Shown: positions 33,170 to 45,465, numbered from the stretch's first letter. The stretch: 64,000 bases of DNA from Chlamydomonas sphaeroides (GCA_001662425.1 BDDC01000197.1:4061-68060); one strand, 5' to 3'. Translations and numbers: made by a program. Notes: generated by a model from the letters alone, not told the origin.

Positions 33170-34362
33170 GGCTTCTTCACGCACAACCCCAGGAGTGACA
33201 AGATACTGGTTTAGGCTTGTTGTGTGAATGCAGATATGAAGCTCTTACACGCGCCCTCTACAAGGAAGTATCGCTTCGAGCACCGGTGCTTGCTTGGCCG
33301 TTTGCGGGATGCTAATGCTTCTGCATATACGGTTGTAATAGACTATGTCCGTGTGTATACAGAGAGGTAAGGGCGCAGGATCGGAGAGCACACACCCAAA
33401 CCCGCAGTTACCCGGCGAAGGCCCCGAACCTTGTGACTCATGCCAAGTGGTTGCCTGCTGTTGACGAGAAACGTGTCTGCTGAGTCACATGTTGCAAGTG
33501 AGGGGATCCGTTATGTTTTATGGGCACAGCGCTTGCAGTGGACGCCGTCTGCCAGCCAGGAGTCGAGAGATGTCCTTGCCATGCGAGTCCCATTCCTCTA
33601 CGGCGTTACAAAGCAGTAACGCGCATAGAAACCTGGGCGAAGCACCCTTCGAGGCGTGCTGCAAGTCAAATCACCTGAACATGCCGGCCGCAACAACAGC
33701 TGCCCGTACTAGTTCCATCGGAAGTCCCCATCCTTGTCATTCCCAGCGGGTGCATACCCCCTCCCCAATCCCTTTCAATGCAAGAATGCAAGAAACACCG
33801 TCTACACTAGCGCGGTCCGCGGCCGTCGCATGGCGACTTCGACTTCAAAACTATCCGGGGGAACTTGCCGGCGCCGTTTGCGTGCCAGGATCTCGTTGTC
33901 ACCTTGGCGCGCACACCGCTACCCCGACACCAGTCACGCTGTCCTCAGTTCCATCACAGGAGATGCCCTCATGGTCCAACACTGGCAAAATTGAACGATA
34001 CACGCCATAGGCATACGCCCGCACGCATGGACACGGAATATCTGGATCCAGGTGCGATGCACACCAGTCATCATTATGAGGCAGGGTGCCTCAGGGCCGT
34101 GCGCCAACCAAGTGGCTGCCTGCAGACCTAAGGACACCTCTGGGCCGTACGCTGCCCGGCGGTTCGAAGCGGCCGGGGCCTTGTGTATGTGTCAGTGCAC
34201 TAGCCTGCTTGCTAGGCTAGAGCAACCCTTGCTTAGCGTTCAATCCTGCAACCTTGTCAACCGGCGCACGGCCAGCGCGCGCCCTGCTCTGCTGTAGCTC
34301 TTTCGCAGCTTCCGTGCAGCCGCCGACCGCATACTGGAGCGTCAGCCGTCGGCTGCAGAGCC
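33170..34362. other. Upstream of EF-hand gene and 3' flank of Gln-rich gene
   Basis: About 1.2 kb of lower GC than average, especially 33060-33370. It includes a minus-strand TGTAA at 33606-33610. No gene is supported. Confidence 0.4.
33606..33610 (-). terminator. Candidate TGTAA polyadenylation signal for the Gln-rich gene
   Basis: TGTAA on the minus strand, 753 nt downstream of the stop at 34363; other signals nearer the stop were not found. Confidence 0.3.
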
Positions 34363-37279
34363 TCAGTGGCGCTGCTGCTTCCGCCCAACGCCGAGTGCCG
34401 GCGCCGCAGCGTCTGTGGGCTCCGATACCAACACGCAATCCACCAGGCGCATGTACTTGCGTTTGCGCGCACCGCCGCCCTCCACGCCCCCCGTCGCCTT
34501 GCACGGCGGCCGCAGCGGCGATCTCGCGACCGTCATCGCGCGCAACGGCAGGCCGTCGCCGCTGCCGGTGCGCACAGCCTGCAGGCCGCCCGGCAGGTTG
34601 CTGGTCGAGGTCGCCAGCGACGACGGCGAGGGGTCGCCCACTTCAGCCGCGGCTGCGCTGCTGCCCAGGGCGCTGGTTGTGAGAGCCGCGGCCGCGGCTG
34701 CGTTGACCGGTTCGTCGGCGGCCAGCCAGGTAGCTGCCGCCAGCTCTTGGATGTCCGAGTCGTTGATGAGGCGCAGCAAGTCCTCGTCCGTCAGGTTGTC
34801 CTCGGGCAGCTCCACGTACATGTCCGCCTGGGAGAAGGAGAAGGAGCAGGGGCACGGGCGGGAAAGTACTGTAAGGAGATGGGTCCAAAGCAAGAGAGAA
34901 GAGCCACGGGCGTGGTGGCCCAACATTTTGAGGCATAGATGGTGAGAGAAGGCACGGACGCGGACAATGTCCCGTTGCTGCCAGCCCAATCCAATATCCC
35001 ACATGTTCGAGGGCACAGATGCTCTCGCCTTCCCAACCCAATGGGGGAGGGGCGAGGCGGCCCAACAGAGGCAACACGTTGGGCCACGCTCGTCTGGCCT
35101 TCGTGGCCGTACCGCATTTGCCCACCCCCTCAGCCCGGGCCCACCTTTGCATCCGGCAGCCCCAGAGCGTCGATCTCCGGCGCCGGTGCCGCGCACGATG
35201 GCTCCGCGGCCAGCGAGGGCGACGGCTGCATGTCGGGGGCCTGGGGAACATCTGGCGCCAGAAAGTCGCCCGAAAATAGATCCAGGTGCTCGTACTCGTC
35301 AAAAGACACAATGCTGTCCTGCTTCTGCTGCTGTTGCTCCTGCTGTTGCGGTTCCTGCTCTTGTTGCTGCTGTTGTTGCTCGGGCTGCTGTTTTTGCTGC
35401 ATGTCGTAACTCATCATATGCACTTGAGGCTGCTGAGCAAGAGTGTACTGCTGCTGCGCTGGGCCCTGCCCGGGCAGCCAGGCAGTGAGCTGTTGGGCGG
35501 ACTGCTGCGGTGCCCGCTGCTGCAGCGTCGGCTGCTGCAGGGCCGGCTGCTGCAGGGCCGGCTGCTGCAGGGCCGGCTGCTGTGCGGCCAACTGCTGCGG
35601 GGCCGCCGGTGGCGCGGCTGCCGGCATGATCTCCGCCAGCAGCGGCGGTTGCGGCCAGGCCCACGCCTGCTGCAGCGCCGGCTCTGCCTCCGGCCCCGTG
35701 ACGGGCACCGCGCGCCACTCAAGGCCGTGCTGCGAGAGGCCCGAGTCGCGGCCGTACGGCGGCAGCTGGGGTTGAGGCGCATAGTGCGCAGCGCGAGGCG
35801 GCAGCTGTGGCGGCGCGGTCGGCGCAGCGACGATCTGCCGGCCGGTGGCGTCAATGGGCTCCTGCGCAGGAGCAGGCCGGGGCAGGGCGAATCATATTGA
35901 GACTGTCACGCCATACCATTGGACCGGGGCTAGAAGCAAGCAAGCAAGCGACGCGACTGGGCTTACGACGGCCATGTGGGTCATGTGGGTCACGCTCTCT
36001 CCTGCCCCTGGTGACCCTCATCCTTCCTCACCAGCGGCACTGCGCCATCGGGCAGCCGGGCCAGCCTAGCACGCCGGTATGGGTAGGGGCCCGCGGGCCA
36101 GCCGTACGACGGTGGCGGCCAAGCGTAAGGCGCGGGGTGAGGCATGGAATAAGCCGCCGCATGCGGCATGCTGCTCGCCCATGCCGTGCGGCCGTGGTGC
36201 TGGAGCTCCTCCGCCTCCCGCCGCGACATGAAGCCTTGCTCACGGGCGCGCGCCTCCGCGCCGTAGGTTGAGGCCAGGGCTTCCACGCCGGCGGCGCGCG
36301 CGGCTGAGGCCGGATGGTGCGGGGGGCCTGGCGGCCCAGTGCCGGAGGGTGCCGGGTAGCCGTAGGCAGGGAGGGGCGCCGGGTACCAGGACGCGTGCGG
36401 CGGGTAGCGAGGGTACCGGCGCCGCAGGCCGCTTGGAGACGACGGCTGCGGGCCGCCCGCAGGCACCAGTGTGGGCGGCGCGCTCGCAGCGCCACCACGG
36501 GCGCCCTGCGGCGGGGGGCCGTTGTGGCTGTCGCAGCTGCTGCCGCTCGACGAAGGTTGCGGGGCCGGCGGCGACGGCGCCGAGTCGGACGTGGTCGCGG
36601 AAAGAGACGAGTAGCCACTCAGGGGCATGCCTCTGGCGGCTTGAGCGGAGCTTGAGGCGCGCTGCGGCCCTTGCACCTGCTGTGGTCCCGCCGGCTGGGC
36701 AATGCGGCTGGACAGCACATACGGCTGGCTTTGCTGGTGCAGCTGCTGCTCTTGCTGCTGCTGAGGATGATACTGCGGCACAGAGCTTGAGCGGCGGGCG
36801 AGCTGGTGAGCCGGTTGGAGCAGCTGTGGCGCGCGGCTTGCATGTTGATCGTTGTTGGGCGGCAGGGGCGGCGGCCCAGATGAGGTACGCCAAGCTGCTG
36901 GGCTGAAGCCGTGCGGCGCAGTTGCCTCAACCTGCGCTGGTAGGCTATGTTGGCGTAGCGACGGACTTGCCAGCGGAGGAGGCCGATCCGGCTGCCGGAG
37001 GAACAGCGGCAGCTGCAGCTGCTGCTCTGGCCCGTTCAATGGCCGCTGCTCCGGCGGCAGTTGGAGGCCAGAAGGCTGCCGGAGGAGTGTGCTGGCGCTG
37101 GTGCTGGACGCCTTCGCAAAGGCGCGCTCAGCCCAGGACTGCGACCCCACGTACGTTGGGTGCTGAGTTGAACGGCAGAGCGAGGAGGACGCCGGCGCTA
37201 GGCGAAGAGTTGAGGTATCATGGATAGGTTGGCTGGAGGCAGCAGGCGCCTGCGTGCTGAACCCAGCCGGGCGAAACAT
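34363..37279 (-). CDS. Gln/Pro/Ser-rich protein, possible transcriptional regulator
   Basis: I do not recognise a known domain. Exons 36032-37279, 35145-35861 and 34363-34827 join in phase 0 to 809 residues, starting MFRPAGFSTQAP at the first ATG. Residues 1-655 are low complexity: Gln runs, a Tyr/Pro-rich stretch (RYPPHASWYPAPLPAYGYPA) and LQQPA repeats. The last exon begins with an acidic, well-ordered segment (DMYVELPEDNLTDEDLLRLI) and ends with a basic RKRKYMRLVD patch. Long Gln-rich tracts plus acidic helix plus basic patch resemble activation regions of algal transcription factors or coactivators. That is inference only; an RNA-binding or condensate-forming protein is equally possible. 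Confidence 0.65.
35531..35575. repeat. Three perfect copies of a 15-nt unit
   Basis: GCTGCTGCAGGGCCG occurs three times head to tail at 35531-35545, 35546-35560 and 35561-35575. It encodes the LQQPA pentapeptide on the minus strand. Diverged copies continue on both sides. Confidence 0.9.
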
Positions 37280-39540
37280 GCTCAACGAAACGTGCTGAAG
37301 CCGTGAAGGAGGCTATCGCCAGTTCCGTTCGTCGTCTTTTGTTTATCGATGCAATCAGTAGGCTCAACTGCGATGGCCTACGCCGCATCGAGGAGAAGGG
37401 ACAAGGACGCCGTCAGTGCCCGGCGCTCGCCGCAAGCAAGGACGCGGAGCTTACCAGCTGCGCAGCTGCCTGCTGTAGTGTCCGTTCAGACGACCGCGAG
37501 GTGGCGCGGCTGAGGTCCAAGGGCTTGAGCGCCGAGGTGCCCGTTCTCTGATGCGCGATGGCCTGAGAGCAGCCCCGCCACAGGTTTGATAAATAGATAG
37601 TTTCAGTGATAATAGAACCGAGACAAGCTACGCTAGTTGCCAAGCTTGTAGAGCGTTGAGTCTCCGGATGCGATTTCGTAGTCCAGACGGGCGACCTTTT
37701 CGGGTTTAGGCACTGCGGGGCACAACGCTTAATCGGAAGAATCAGACCATAGTGCCCTATCTTTAACACTAGTGGTCTCAGGCCGCGGTGGTATGACTTG
37801 CACGGCGCGTTGCGGCACCTCCAAGCGCGCCCCATAGTGCCTAGCATATTCAGCATCGATACACCAGCCTGCTAACGCATTGGCTTAATGACGCGCCCAC
37901 GCACCCCGACCGAGGTCGTTATTGTGGAACCGCAAAGGGTGCCTCTGCTCTGCTCGCTTCTATCGTTGGGTGGAGCAGACTGTGACGGTGTGACTGCGTG
38001 CTCGCTGCGCTCCGTCCAACTCCGTCACCCGTTGGTAGGGCCAGGGGAGCAGCGCGGGCTTGCGGCTACGCGTGCGGTTCGGCAGGAGTCCGTGCGCACG
38101 GACGTGTGATAGCGCATTGCAAGGTTGTTGGTGGCCAGAGACGCTGTGCATCGCGTACGGTGGAGTGACAATCCAGCACTATGCAATTAGCAGCTCAGCC
38201 GGGTGGGGTGGGTGTGAGGGAGGTGGCCGAGCAAGTTGCCGTCCTGCCGTGGAGGCAGTCCGGGCGGCTAGGTCCGGGGTGAGGGCACGGATGTCTGTGT
38301 GACCGAGACCCCTGAAATAGTCCCGGCGACAACCGCATAATGACCGACTATTTGCGTCTGGCCAGGGTGGCCTCTTTTGGGGGCGAGCCATGCACCCATG
38401 CGCAGCTGGGGAGGTTTCTAACAGCGGCAGCGGCGCGGATGCGCGGCCCTCTCAGTGCTAGTAGCTGTCAAGTGTAGCTGTCGTTGCCGAACGGCAAGAG
38501 CTGATGCAGTTGCAGACTTGCCGTCTCCCCTGGTCAGGTTGTAATTCATTGACTTCGTTCTTTTTCATACCGTACCGCAGGTAGCTTCATGAGCGGCCGC
38601 GGTCAGGGGAGAATCTCCCCTTGTCTTGCCAACGCCCCGGAAGGCTGGCAGGCCTGGGTTGCCCCCGTGGGTTGCCCTCAGTACGGCTGCTCACGCCACT
38701 CACGCTTTGGGACGCTTCCACGACGCGCCTGTACGCGGTTGATGCGAAGTACGTTGCACAGGTGCCAATGCATGCAACCGACTGCGCACCGGGGCGCAGG
38801 TCCGTTGCAGCTGAGCCCGCCGACCTGGCCGGCATATGAAACCCCACGCGTTCATATGACCGACGACAACAACCAATGCATCCTACTGCGCCCTGATGCC
38901 AGGGCATGCAACACGGGCTGGCTGGCTTCCCTATGCATGGGGCGCACCTCTGTGCAGCATGTGGTCCCGCCCCTTCCGTATAGAACCCCACAGCAATGAA
39001 ACACAGGCCGCACAAGAACGCTCAGCTCCTTGAAGCATGCCATGCCACATGCTGGCCCCCAAACGCCCGCCTCCACAACCGCCATCCTGCGATGTAACAT
39101 GCAAGCCCCAAGCATGTCTAACACTCGCGTCATGCTACGCGGACTTCCCCTCGAGACGCGTCATCCATTGCCATCCCCTTGACAAGCACACCGACAAAAC
39201 CGCATGGCGCCAGGCCGCCAGCCCTCGAGCTAAACGCCACGAGTTGAGGACATGCCGCGCTGCGTCCTCCCTGGCGGCTTCTGCATGGACACTATGCATG
39301 CCCCGCCTACGCTAACCCACAATGTACGCCTTGCGCCAGCGAGGGCGCAGGCTGGCACCCGACAGCGGGCCCCCGCTGCAGGCCTCTGGCCGCGCGGCCT
39401 GGCAAACCGTTACGGTGAATGGCCACACCGCGCCGCGGAGCCCGGTAACAGGGCCCTCAGGCATGAGGCGGCTTGTCGCTAGGCGGCGAGCCTGCCTACG
39501 CTAGGGCTTGCTCGGCGGCTGGACCAGACGGCTAGGCGCG
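37280..39540. other. 2.3-kb intergenic region
   Basis: Between the Gln-rich start and the PEX22 stop, both on the minus strand. Frames of up to 142 residues occur, but none has coherent splicing or a family motif. A stretch around 37560-37760 is AT-richer. I see no RNA gene. Confidence 0.4.
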
Positions 39541-40326
39541 TCATAGGCCAAAGTAGGCCGGCAGAGACGGCGCGATCCCCACGTTGCCGGAGCCGCTGGC
39601 GCCGCCCGCCGCCTCGCGGACTAGCAGCAGGCGCGGCAGGAAGCGCTTGAGCTCGTCGATGGACGCGACGTGCGCGTCGATGTGCAGGTCCGGCTCCAGT
39701 TGCCGGACGATGGGCACCTTGCCGTCAAGCGTCGAGCAGCACAGCACGTGGTGCGGCCGGACCCGGCCGGGCTCGGTGCCCGTCAGGCCTGCGGCCTCCA
39801 GGGCGCCGGTCACAACCGCCTCGCCGACGTCGTCCTCCACGTGCGCGATGAGGTACAGGTCCGTCGCGCGCGCCAGCTCCCGCACCACCTCGACCGCTTC
39901 GGGCAGCACAGCTGCTGCCTCTTGGAGTTGCGAAGGCGTGGACTCAGAGAAGAGGACGCCGGGCATGCTGAGGGTGACGCGCTTGACGCCTGACAGCTGC
40001 GCGCCCACGGCACGGCCCGTTGGCGTGGCGGAGACGCCGCATGTCGCGGGCTGCGAGGCTACGGCCGCGGGACCTGAGGTGGCCACCGGCTGCTGGGCTT
40101 GGCCAGCGGCCGGTGCGGCTCCTGCCGCTGCGGCGGGGCCGGCGACAGCGCCCTGCGGCCGGCCCTGTTGCGCGTTGCGGTCCTTGCCACGCAGCTGCAG
40201 GTACCCGTAGACCAGCAGCGCGAGACCTAAGATGCCAGTTACTGAGAGGGCGCCTCGTGGTGCTGTCGCGAGATAGTGCTCTAGGCGCTGATAGAGTTGC
40301 TGGATGAGCTGGAAAAGGCTCGTCAT
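39541..40326 (-). CDS. PEX22: PEX22, peroxisomal membrane anchor for the PEX4 ubiquitin-conjugating enzyme
   Basis: PEX22 tethers PEX4 to the peroxisome membrane so that the import receptor PEX5 can be ubiquitinated and recycled. This is a single open frame of 261 residues, intronless unlike its neighbours. Residues about 27-45 (LSVTGILGLALLVYGYLQL) form the N-terminal membrane anchor. An Ala/Gln-rich linker (about 50-105) follows. The cytosolic Rossmann-like domain then shows the plant PEX22 signature: ATDLYLIAHVEDDVGE, ALEAAGL, VLCCSTLDGKVPIVRQLEPDLHID and LKRFLPRLLLVRE. The order, the membrane anchor and the RQLEPDLHID block match plant PEX22 closely. The ATG at 40326 is the first in frame and directly precedes the anchor. 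The gene is divergent from the SET gene with only 192 bp between starts. Confidence 0.88.
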   Translation of the reverse strand: MTSLFQLIQQLYQRLEHYLATAPRGALSVTGILGLALLVYGYLQLRGKDRNAQQGRPQGAVAGPAAAAGAAPAAGQAQQPVATSGPAAVASQPATCGVSATPTGRAVGAQLSGVKRVTLSMPGVLFSESTPSQLQEAAAVLPEAVEVVRELARATDLYLIAHVEDDVGEAVVTGALEAAGLTGTEPGRVRPHHVLCCSTLDGKVPIVRQLEPDLHIDAHVASIDELKRFLPRLLLVREAAGGASGSGNVGIAPSLPAYFGL

Positions 40327-40518
40327 TGCCCTCCGTCAATTGTCTAGGTCTATGCACGTGCAGCCAGTTGTGACAATACTGCGAAGCGCTTTGAGCACGC
40401 GCCTGGGGCTCTCCCAATCTGCCTCCCCATCGCGGGAAGCAAGACGCAGCCCCAACTTCTTGTCCTCGCGCACATACACGATCACGCCTCATTGACATAG
40501 CAACCTAGAATTTAGAAG
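40327..40518. promoter_or_regulatory. Compact divergent promoter PEX22 / SET gene
   Basis: Only 192 bp separate the two ATGs, so both 5' UTRs and core promoters must fit here. No TATA box is evident. Confidence 0.5.
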
Positions 40519-43500
40519 ATGACACGCTTGAAAATTTCACGCGCGGCGATCGCGCTTCTCCTGGGGCTGCTGCAGCAATCCGCTGCGTACGTCACCCCCG
40601 AAGAACAGGCCTTGTTAGACTGGGTAATTGAGGAAGGAAGCGAGCTTAACATCACAATTGGCAGGCGAAAGCATGACGGAGTCCGCGGCATCTTCACGAC
40701 CCAGGTGTGCTTGGGCACTGACCCGGATGCGCTAGGTCGCTGCTGGCCCCAACTTTGCAGGATGGGGGCGGGGGTGGGGCAGGCAGGCGGGGCTTGTGCG
40801 GCTGCCGACGAGCTACGGTTTGTGCGTGTAGTCGCTCAAACGGTTTATGTTGCACCGTGCAGGCCGTGAAGAAGGGAGACACTCTCGCGCACATCCCTGA
40901 GCACCTGGTGCTGTCGGTCAGGGCCTTCGCAGCTGCGGTGCGTCGCGGCTGCACGTGTCCGGGCACTGAGCAGACGCGAGCCGGATAACGACCAGGATAC
41001 ACAAGCTGCCGCCTTAAGAACTGTACCATCTGGCAGGGCGAGCAGTAACGCATCATTGGAGGGAGTTCGATCTAGAAGACGAGCAGCCGCGTCGCGGCAC
41101 CTGGCACTGCTTCAGACCCAACAGGCCGCGCGGCGCTGCTCATAACGCCCCAAAGCATGCTGGTCGACCCCTTTCTGTGCCTTGGTACATCTTTTGCTCC
41201 AACAGGAAGTGTCCCCGGTGCTGCTCAAGGAACTCTACACGCCGTGCGCCCGCTTGCGGCCGTACCTGGACACGTTGCCGCAGCTCGGCGAGGTGCGACA
41301 GCCTCGAGCCTTCTCGATATGTTCCGCGGGCCCACTCCAAACCGGCAGCCGGGTTGCGCTCACAGCCTTGCCAGGCAATCGGCAGTCCCTGGTCCTGCCT
41401 CCAGAGTCCCCCTGCCTACCTACCCTGTCCTGCTCACGCCCCAGGCGCTGACCGGCTACAGCTTTCCACTTGAGGTGCGACTGCTGACGGCGGTGGATGC
41501 ACTACTACGTGCTGAGAACCTTCGTACTGCAATGCGAAGGGAGCTGGGCTGTCATAGGGCGCGGCGCCATACTTGCACGGCCGCTTGGCCCGGGTCGCCT
41601 GCCCGCATGGATCGCCGCAGCTAACCGCCTGCCTGTGCCGCTCCTGCCCGCCCCAACCCGCGCTTGCAGTACGTCCCATACCTGGCGGACAGCAGCCTGG
41701 TACGGCCGAGGGGCCCGCGCTTGGTGTAGAGCCTGGCTTTCAAGCCCCCGGCTGCGGGGGGGGGCGGGGGGGCTGGCAACAGGCTTGCCGCTTGTGGCAG
41801 CAGCGGCGCCGTGGGGTGCAGCCGCGCGTCGGGCAGCGCCTGCAGCGCCGCGCCCGTCACGCCTGCTGCGATCCCCTGCGTGTGTGGCTGCGCAGGAGGA
41901 CCAGGTCATCCACTCCTTCAAGCGCCACGCCGGCGAGGTGTTCAACGGCACGCACCGCATCGAGGAGGGCATTGTGGGTCGGGCAGTGGGTCGCGGCTGC
42001 AAGAAAGGCCGCAGCGAGGCGCGCACACACGCGGGGCGCAGGGCATGCTAACTTAAAGAACGAACAAGCGCGGCCGGCAGCGCTGCTAGCAACCATGCCG
42101 GAGCTCTGCCGCGCCCTGCACTTGGGCACCAGCTTCGGCTTGGCCCTCCATCCTCCCGCTCGGTCACTGAATCAACCTGCATCCCCTGGTGGTGTGGCTG
42201 CAGGACATGACCATCCCCGAGGCCATCGGCAGGGCGCCCCTGAACCTGACCTACTGGGAGCACGTCGTGTCGCTGGTGCGCCGCCGCGCCTTACCCGGCC
42301 GGGAGCGCCCGCCCCGCGATGCACTGCGCGGCGACTTACCTGCTTGCGCTGCTGAGGCCTTGAGCTTGTCTCCTGGCTGACGCGTCCGCACCGTCGCCCC
42401 CCATGGCCCCGGCCCGCAGCTGAGCTCGCGCACCTTCACCATCCGCAAGAACGTGCTGTCCATGGTGCCCGTCCTGGGTGAGGCGCGGGGGCTGCGGGTT
42501 GCAAGGAGGGGCTGCGGGGCGCGATTGGTAGGCGCGTGCCGAGGAGCTCCGAGCCGGCGCCATATGAGGCAGCGTGCTGCGCTGGGCTGCCGAGTGGCAG
42601 ACCGAGGGGCGCCTGGTGCCCGGCAGGCTGCGCCGCGTGAGCCGTGTGTGGGCTGCTGTGCAGAACTGTGTGATGCGGGCTGTGCGGCACAGCAGCCGGC
42701 ACACCCTAACCCACCCGGCCGAGGCCGGCAGCGCTGCCTGCGCTGCCTTGGGGTTGCCGGCCCTAGATGGTGAAGCAGACCAGCAACCCCGGCTGCCGCG
42801 CTGCCCCACGGCGCACTATTCTTGATGCAACGCACCTCCTGTCGATGCGCCGCTGTTGCCCGTCGACCAAATGTCCCCCCGCTCGTGCAGACCTGGCCAA
42901 CCATGACCCAGCGGACGTAAACCGCCTCGACAACACCAACCCCCACGGCGTCAGGTGGGGTCGCCTGGCGTGCCGGCCACACACGCTCGCTGACGCGGCG
43001 CGCCAGAGCTGCCGCCGCTGCCATCCTCCGGGCCAGCGCTTATAGCCATCGGTCTGTTGCCCCTCGGTTAACCAGCCCTTTTACTGTATAACCAGCGTCA
43101 ACTAGCCCTGGAGTTGCATGTGTGCCTTCTTGCGGTATCGTATGATGTGGGTCGGATTCGTGCCTGGGTGCCCGAGGCAGGCTGGTGGCCGGAAAGGACC
43201 TGGAGGAGGGCGAGGAGGTGACCATCACGTACGGCAACATGCGCTCGGACGAGCTCCTGCTGTACTATGGGTACGTGTGTACGGCATTACGGCACCGCGC
43301 GTAGAGCATGGTGCCTGCACCATTGCGCGCATCGCGCCCACCCGCCTACCTTCATTCTCGCTGCTCAATCCTGTAGCTGCACCATTTTGCCATCATTTAC
43401 TCTCATGTCTGGGCCCTGCCTCGTTCGCGTCGCCTGGTGTCCCTCACCCGCAGCTTCGTCGACACCCTCACGCAGCCGCCGCGACTGATGCAGGTGCGGC

Positions 43501-44263
43501 CTACGTCCGCCGCGCAGCCGGCCCAGGGGCTGTAGCGCAACACGGCCGGACGCCGGACGCTGAGCCGTTCCAGGAGGCCGCGTACCAGCCAGGGTGCTGG
43601 CAGAGGGGCCGACCGCACCCGAGCAAGCCTGCCTCACCAATCCTCACGTGCCGAGCCCTCCCTCACAGCACCCCGCCTGACCCTGCCGTACCCTTCATTG
43701 CCCTGCCGTACTCTCGCCTGCCGTGCCAGGTCGACCACCGTGACTACAAGTTGTACGAGACCGGACCCCTGACGGACGACCCAGTTGAGGGTGAGCCGCC
43801 GGACTGCCCGCCGGGCTGAAAGGAGGCCCGACTGCCACCACTTCGGCAGCACCCCCGCACAAACCGGGGTGGTACTCTCTTTCGGCCCTAAAAGTTGAAC
43901 ACACTATCGTAGCTCGCGGCCGCAGCCCCTGGCGGCCCCCGACCTGTGTTTTGCGGCGCCTGCGCGTCATGCTGGGTTCCCCGGTGTCGTATACCCGGTG
44001 TCACAAGCGCCTGTCGCTCACCTGCCGCTCTGTCCTGTCGCGCAGAGCCGCTGGATGCGGTCGAGACGGAGCTGATGCGGCTGACGCGCGTGCGCGATGT
44101 GTTCGAGGCCAAGCTTCGGGAGTTGGGCCCCATCCCGAAGCACAACGCCTTCGTAGCGGCCCAGCTGACGCTGCTTCACGACCAGCGGCGCGAGGCGCTG
44201 ACGCGGGAGATTGAGCGGCTCAAGCAGGCCGTGCAGCGGCTGCGGGGAGGCGGCGAGCTGTGA
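40519..44263 (+). CDS. SET-domain protein lysine methyltransferase (LSMT/SETD3 class) with signal-peptide-like N-terminus
   Basis: Members of this class methylate lysine or histidine of non-histone proteins using S-adenosylmethionine. Thirteen exons (40519-40704, 40863-40937, 41206-41292, 41445-41474, 41670-41699, 41896-41973, 42204-42275, 42420-42477, 42891-42954, 43181-43270, 43454-43493, 43730-43790, 44046-44263) sum to 1,089 nt, 362 residues in frame. Residues about 5-23 (KISRAAIALLLGLLQQSAA) look like a signal peptide. NITIGRRKHDGVRGIFTT starts the SET fold; the AdoMet-pocket motif LDLANHD lies at about 205-211; GEEVTITYGN at 237-246 and DELLLYYGF complete it. The C-terminus ends in an Arg/Glu-rich helix rather than a full Rubisco-binding domain. 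Donor choice of exon 2 is ambiguous. It is shorter than typical LSMTs (about 480). Confidence 0.82.
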
Positions 44264-45127
44264 TGCACGGCGCGCAGCGCTATGACGGAGCTTGGGCGAG
44301 GGACGGGGGTGCATGGCCGGCGGCATGGGGGCTAGGGATGGGTGTCGTCGATGTTTGGTGTGCGGAAGGCGGTGTCGGCGAGCGTCGACGTGGTGTTGCG
44401 TGGCTGGGCGTGGCGTGAGTTAACGGTACCGGTATGTTGGGGATGGAGCGTGACGGCCCCACGCCCGCCGCGGAGCTCGCCGCGGAACCGGCCGCACGAC
44501 GACTTGCGGTTCTCGGACGGGATGCCTTCGGCATTGGGCCCGGGCTAACGCTGGGGGATTGCAAACTGGAATGTTCGGCATTGCACACACACCGTGCGGC
44601 TCACCGTGGCCGGGTGGCGAACTATTTCGAGGCGCGCGGTTAGGCATTTCCACGGTGGGCGTGCAAGTACTTGGGCGCGTGCTGGACTGTGTTGCGAGGA
44701 CTGCCGGATGCATGAGGATGACGTGTGGGCCGCTGCGGCGGGGCAACTGCCGAATGAGCTCGACGTCGCTGATGCGGGGGGTGTTGCAGCACCTGTTATG
44801 CAGTATGCACTGTTCCTCACAACGTAGGCGTGATGATGCAGCTGCTACTCAATGAAATGCCCTACATTGGGTGCACCGGCCGCGGGCGTGCGCAGCGTGC
44901 ACCGGTGTGTCGACGTCGTGCGGGCTCCGGGCTGGCGTGCGCCAGGACCCAACCGGTGGTGCTTGTGGCTTGCCGGCAGGTAGCGGCTGCAGGTAGCGAC
45001 CAGGACGTGGCGCCGTGATCCGTGGCTCCATGGTTGAGGATGTCAACGTGTGCATGTGCAATTCTACTCATCGGCACAGCAGCTGCACGGCCTTCGGTAC
45101 TGCGCAGGTACAGATACGCCTGGCACG

Positions 45128-45132
45128 TGTAA
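45128..45132 (+). terminator. Candidate TGTAA polyadenylation signal for the SET gene
   Basis: TGTAA, 865 nt after the SET stop; it would give a long but not unusual algal 3' UTR. Confidence 0.35.
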
Positions 45133-45460
45133 GCAAGCGGCCCGCTGCTTCCTCAGGAGCGCGCGTGTGGCCTTGCTTGAAATGAGCGCCTGCGAAGTCC
45201 TCACAACACGCCTTCCGACCGCATCTCACTCAGGCTGCTGCGGCACGCCTTGCTGACCGCGCGTTGGCATACGGGATCAGGCACACGGGGTGGACGGCCA
45301 CCTGCACGGGGGCGCCATGGCGGATCACGCGCAGCGGGCGCGAAGGAGGGCCCGCACCAGGCCCCTTCACCTGCAGGGCCATGCTCGGGTGCATCAAAAG
45401 ACACAAAGGGAAGGACGTGAAGCCCTCAGAAGACGTCAACAGAGGCGAGCTCTCGTTGCC

Positions 45461-45465
45461 TTACA
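45461..45465 (-). terminator. Candidate TGTAA polyadenylation signal for the DUF1995 gene
   Basis: TGTAA on the minus strand, 829 nt downstream of the stop at 46294. Confidence 0.35.

Noticed and set aside
34155..34185. GTTCGAAGC resembling a tRNA B box
   Set aside because: The flanking bases cannot form the T stem and no A box or cloverleaf is present at the right distance.
38587..39015. Minus and plus frames of about 140 codons in the 37.3-39.5 kb gap
   Set aside because: No motif, no coherent splice sites, no codon pattern distinguishing them from chance at this GC content.
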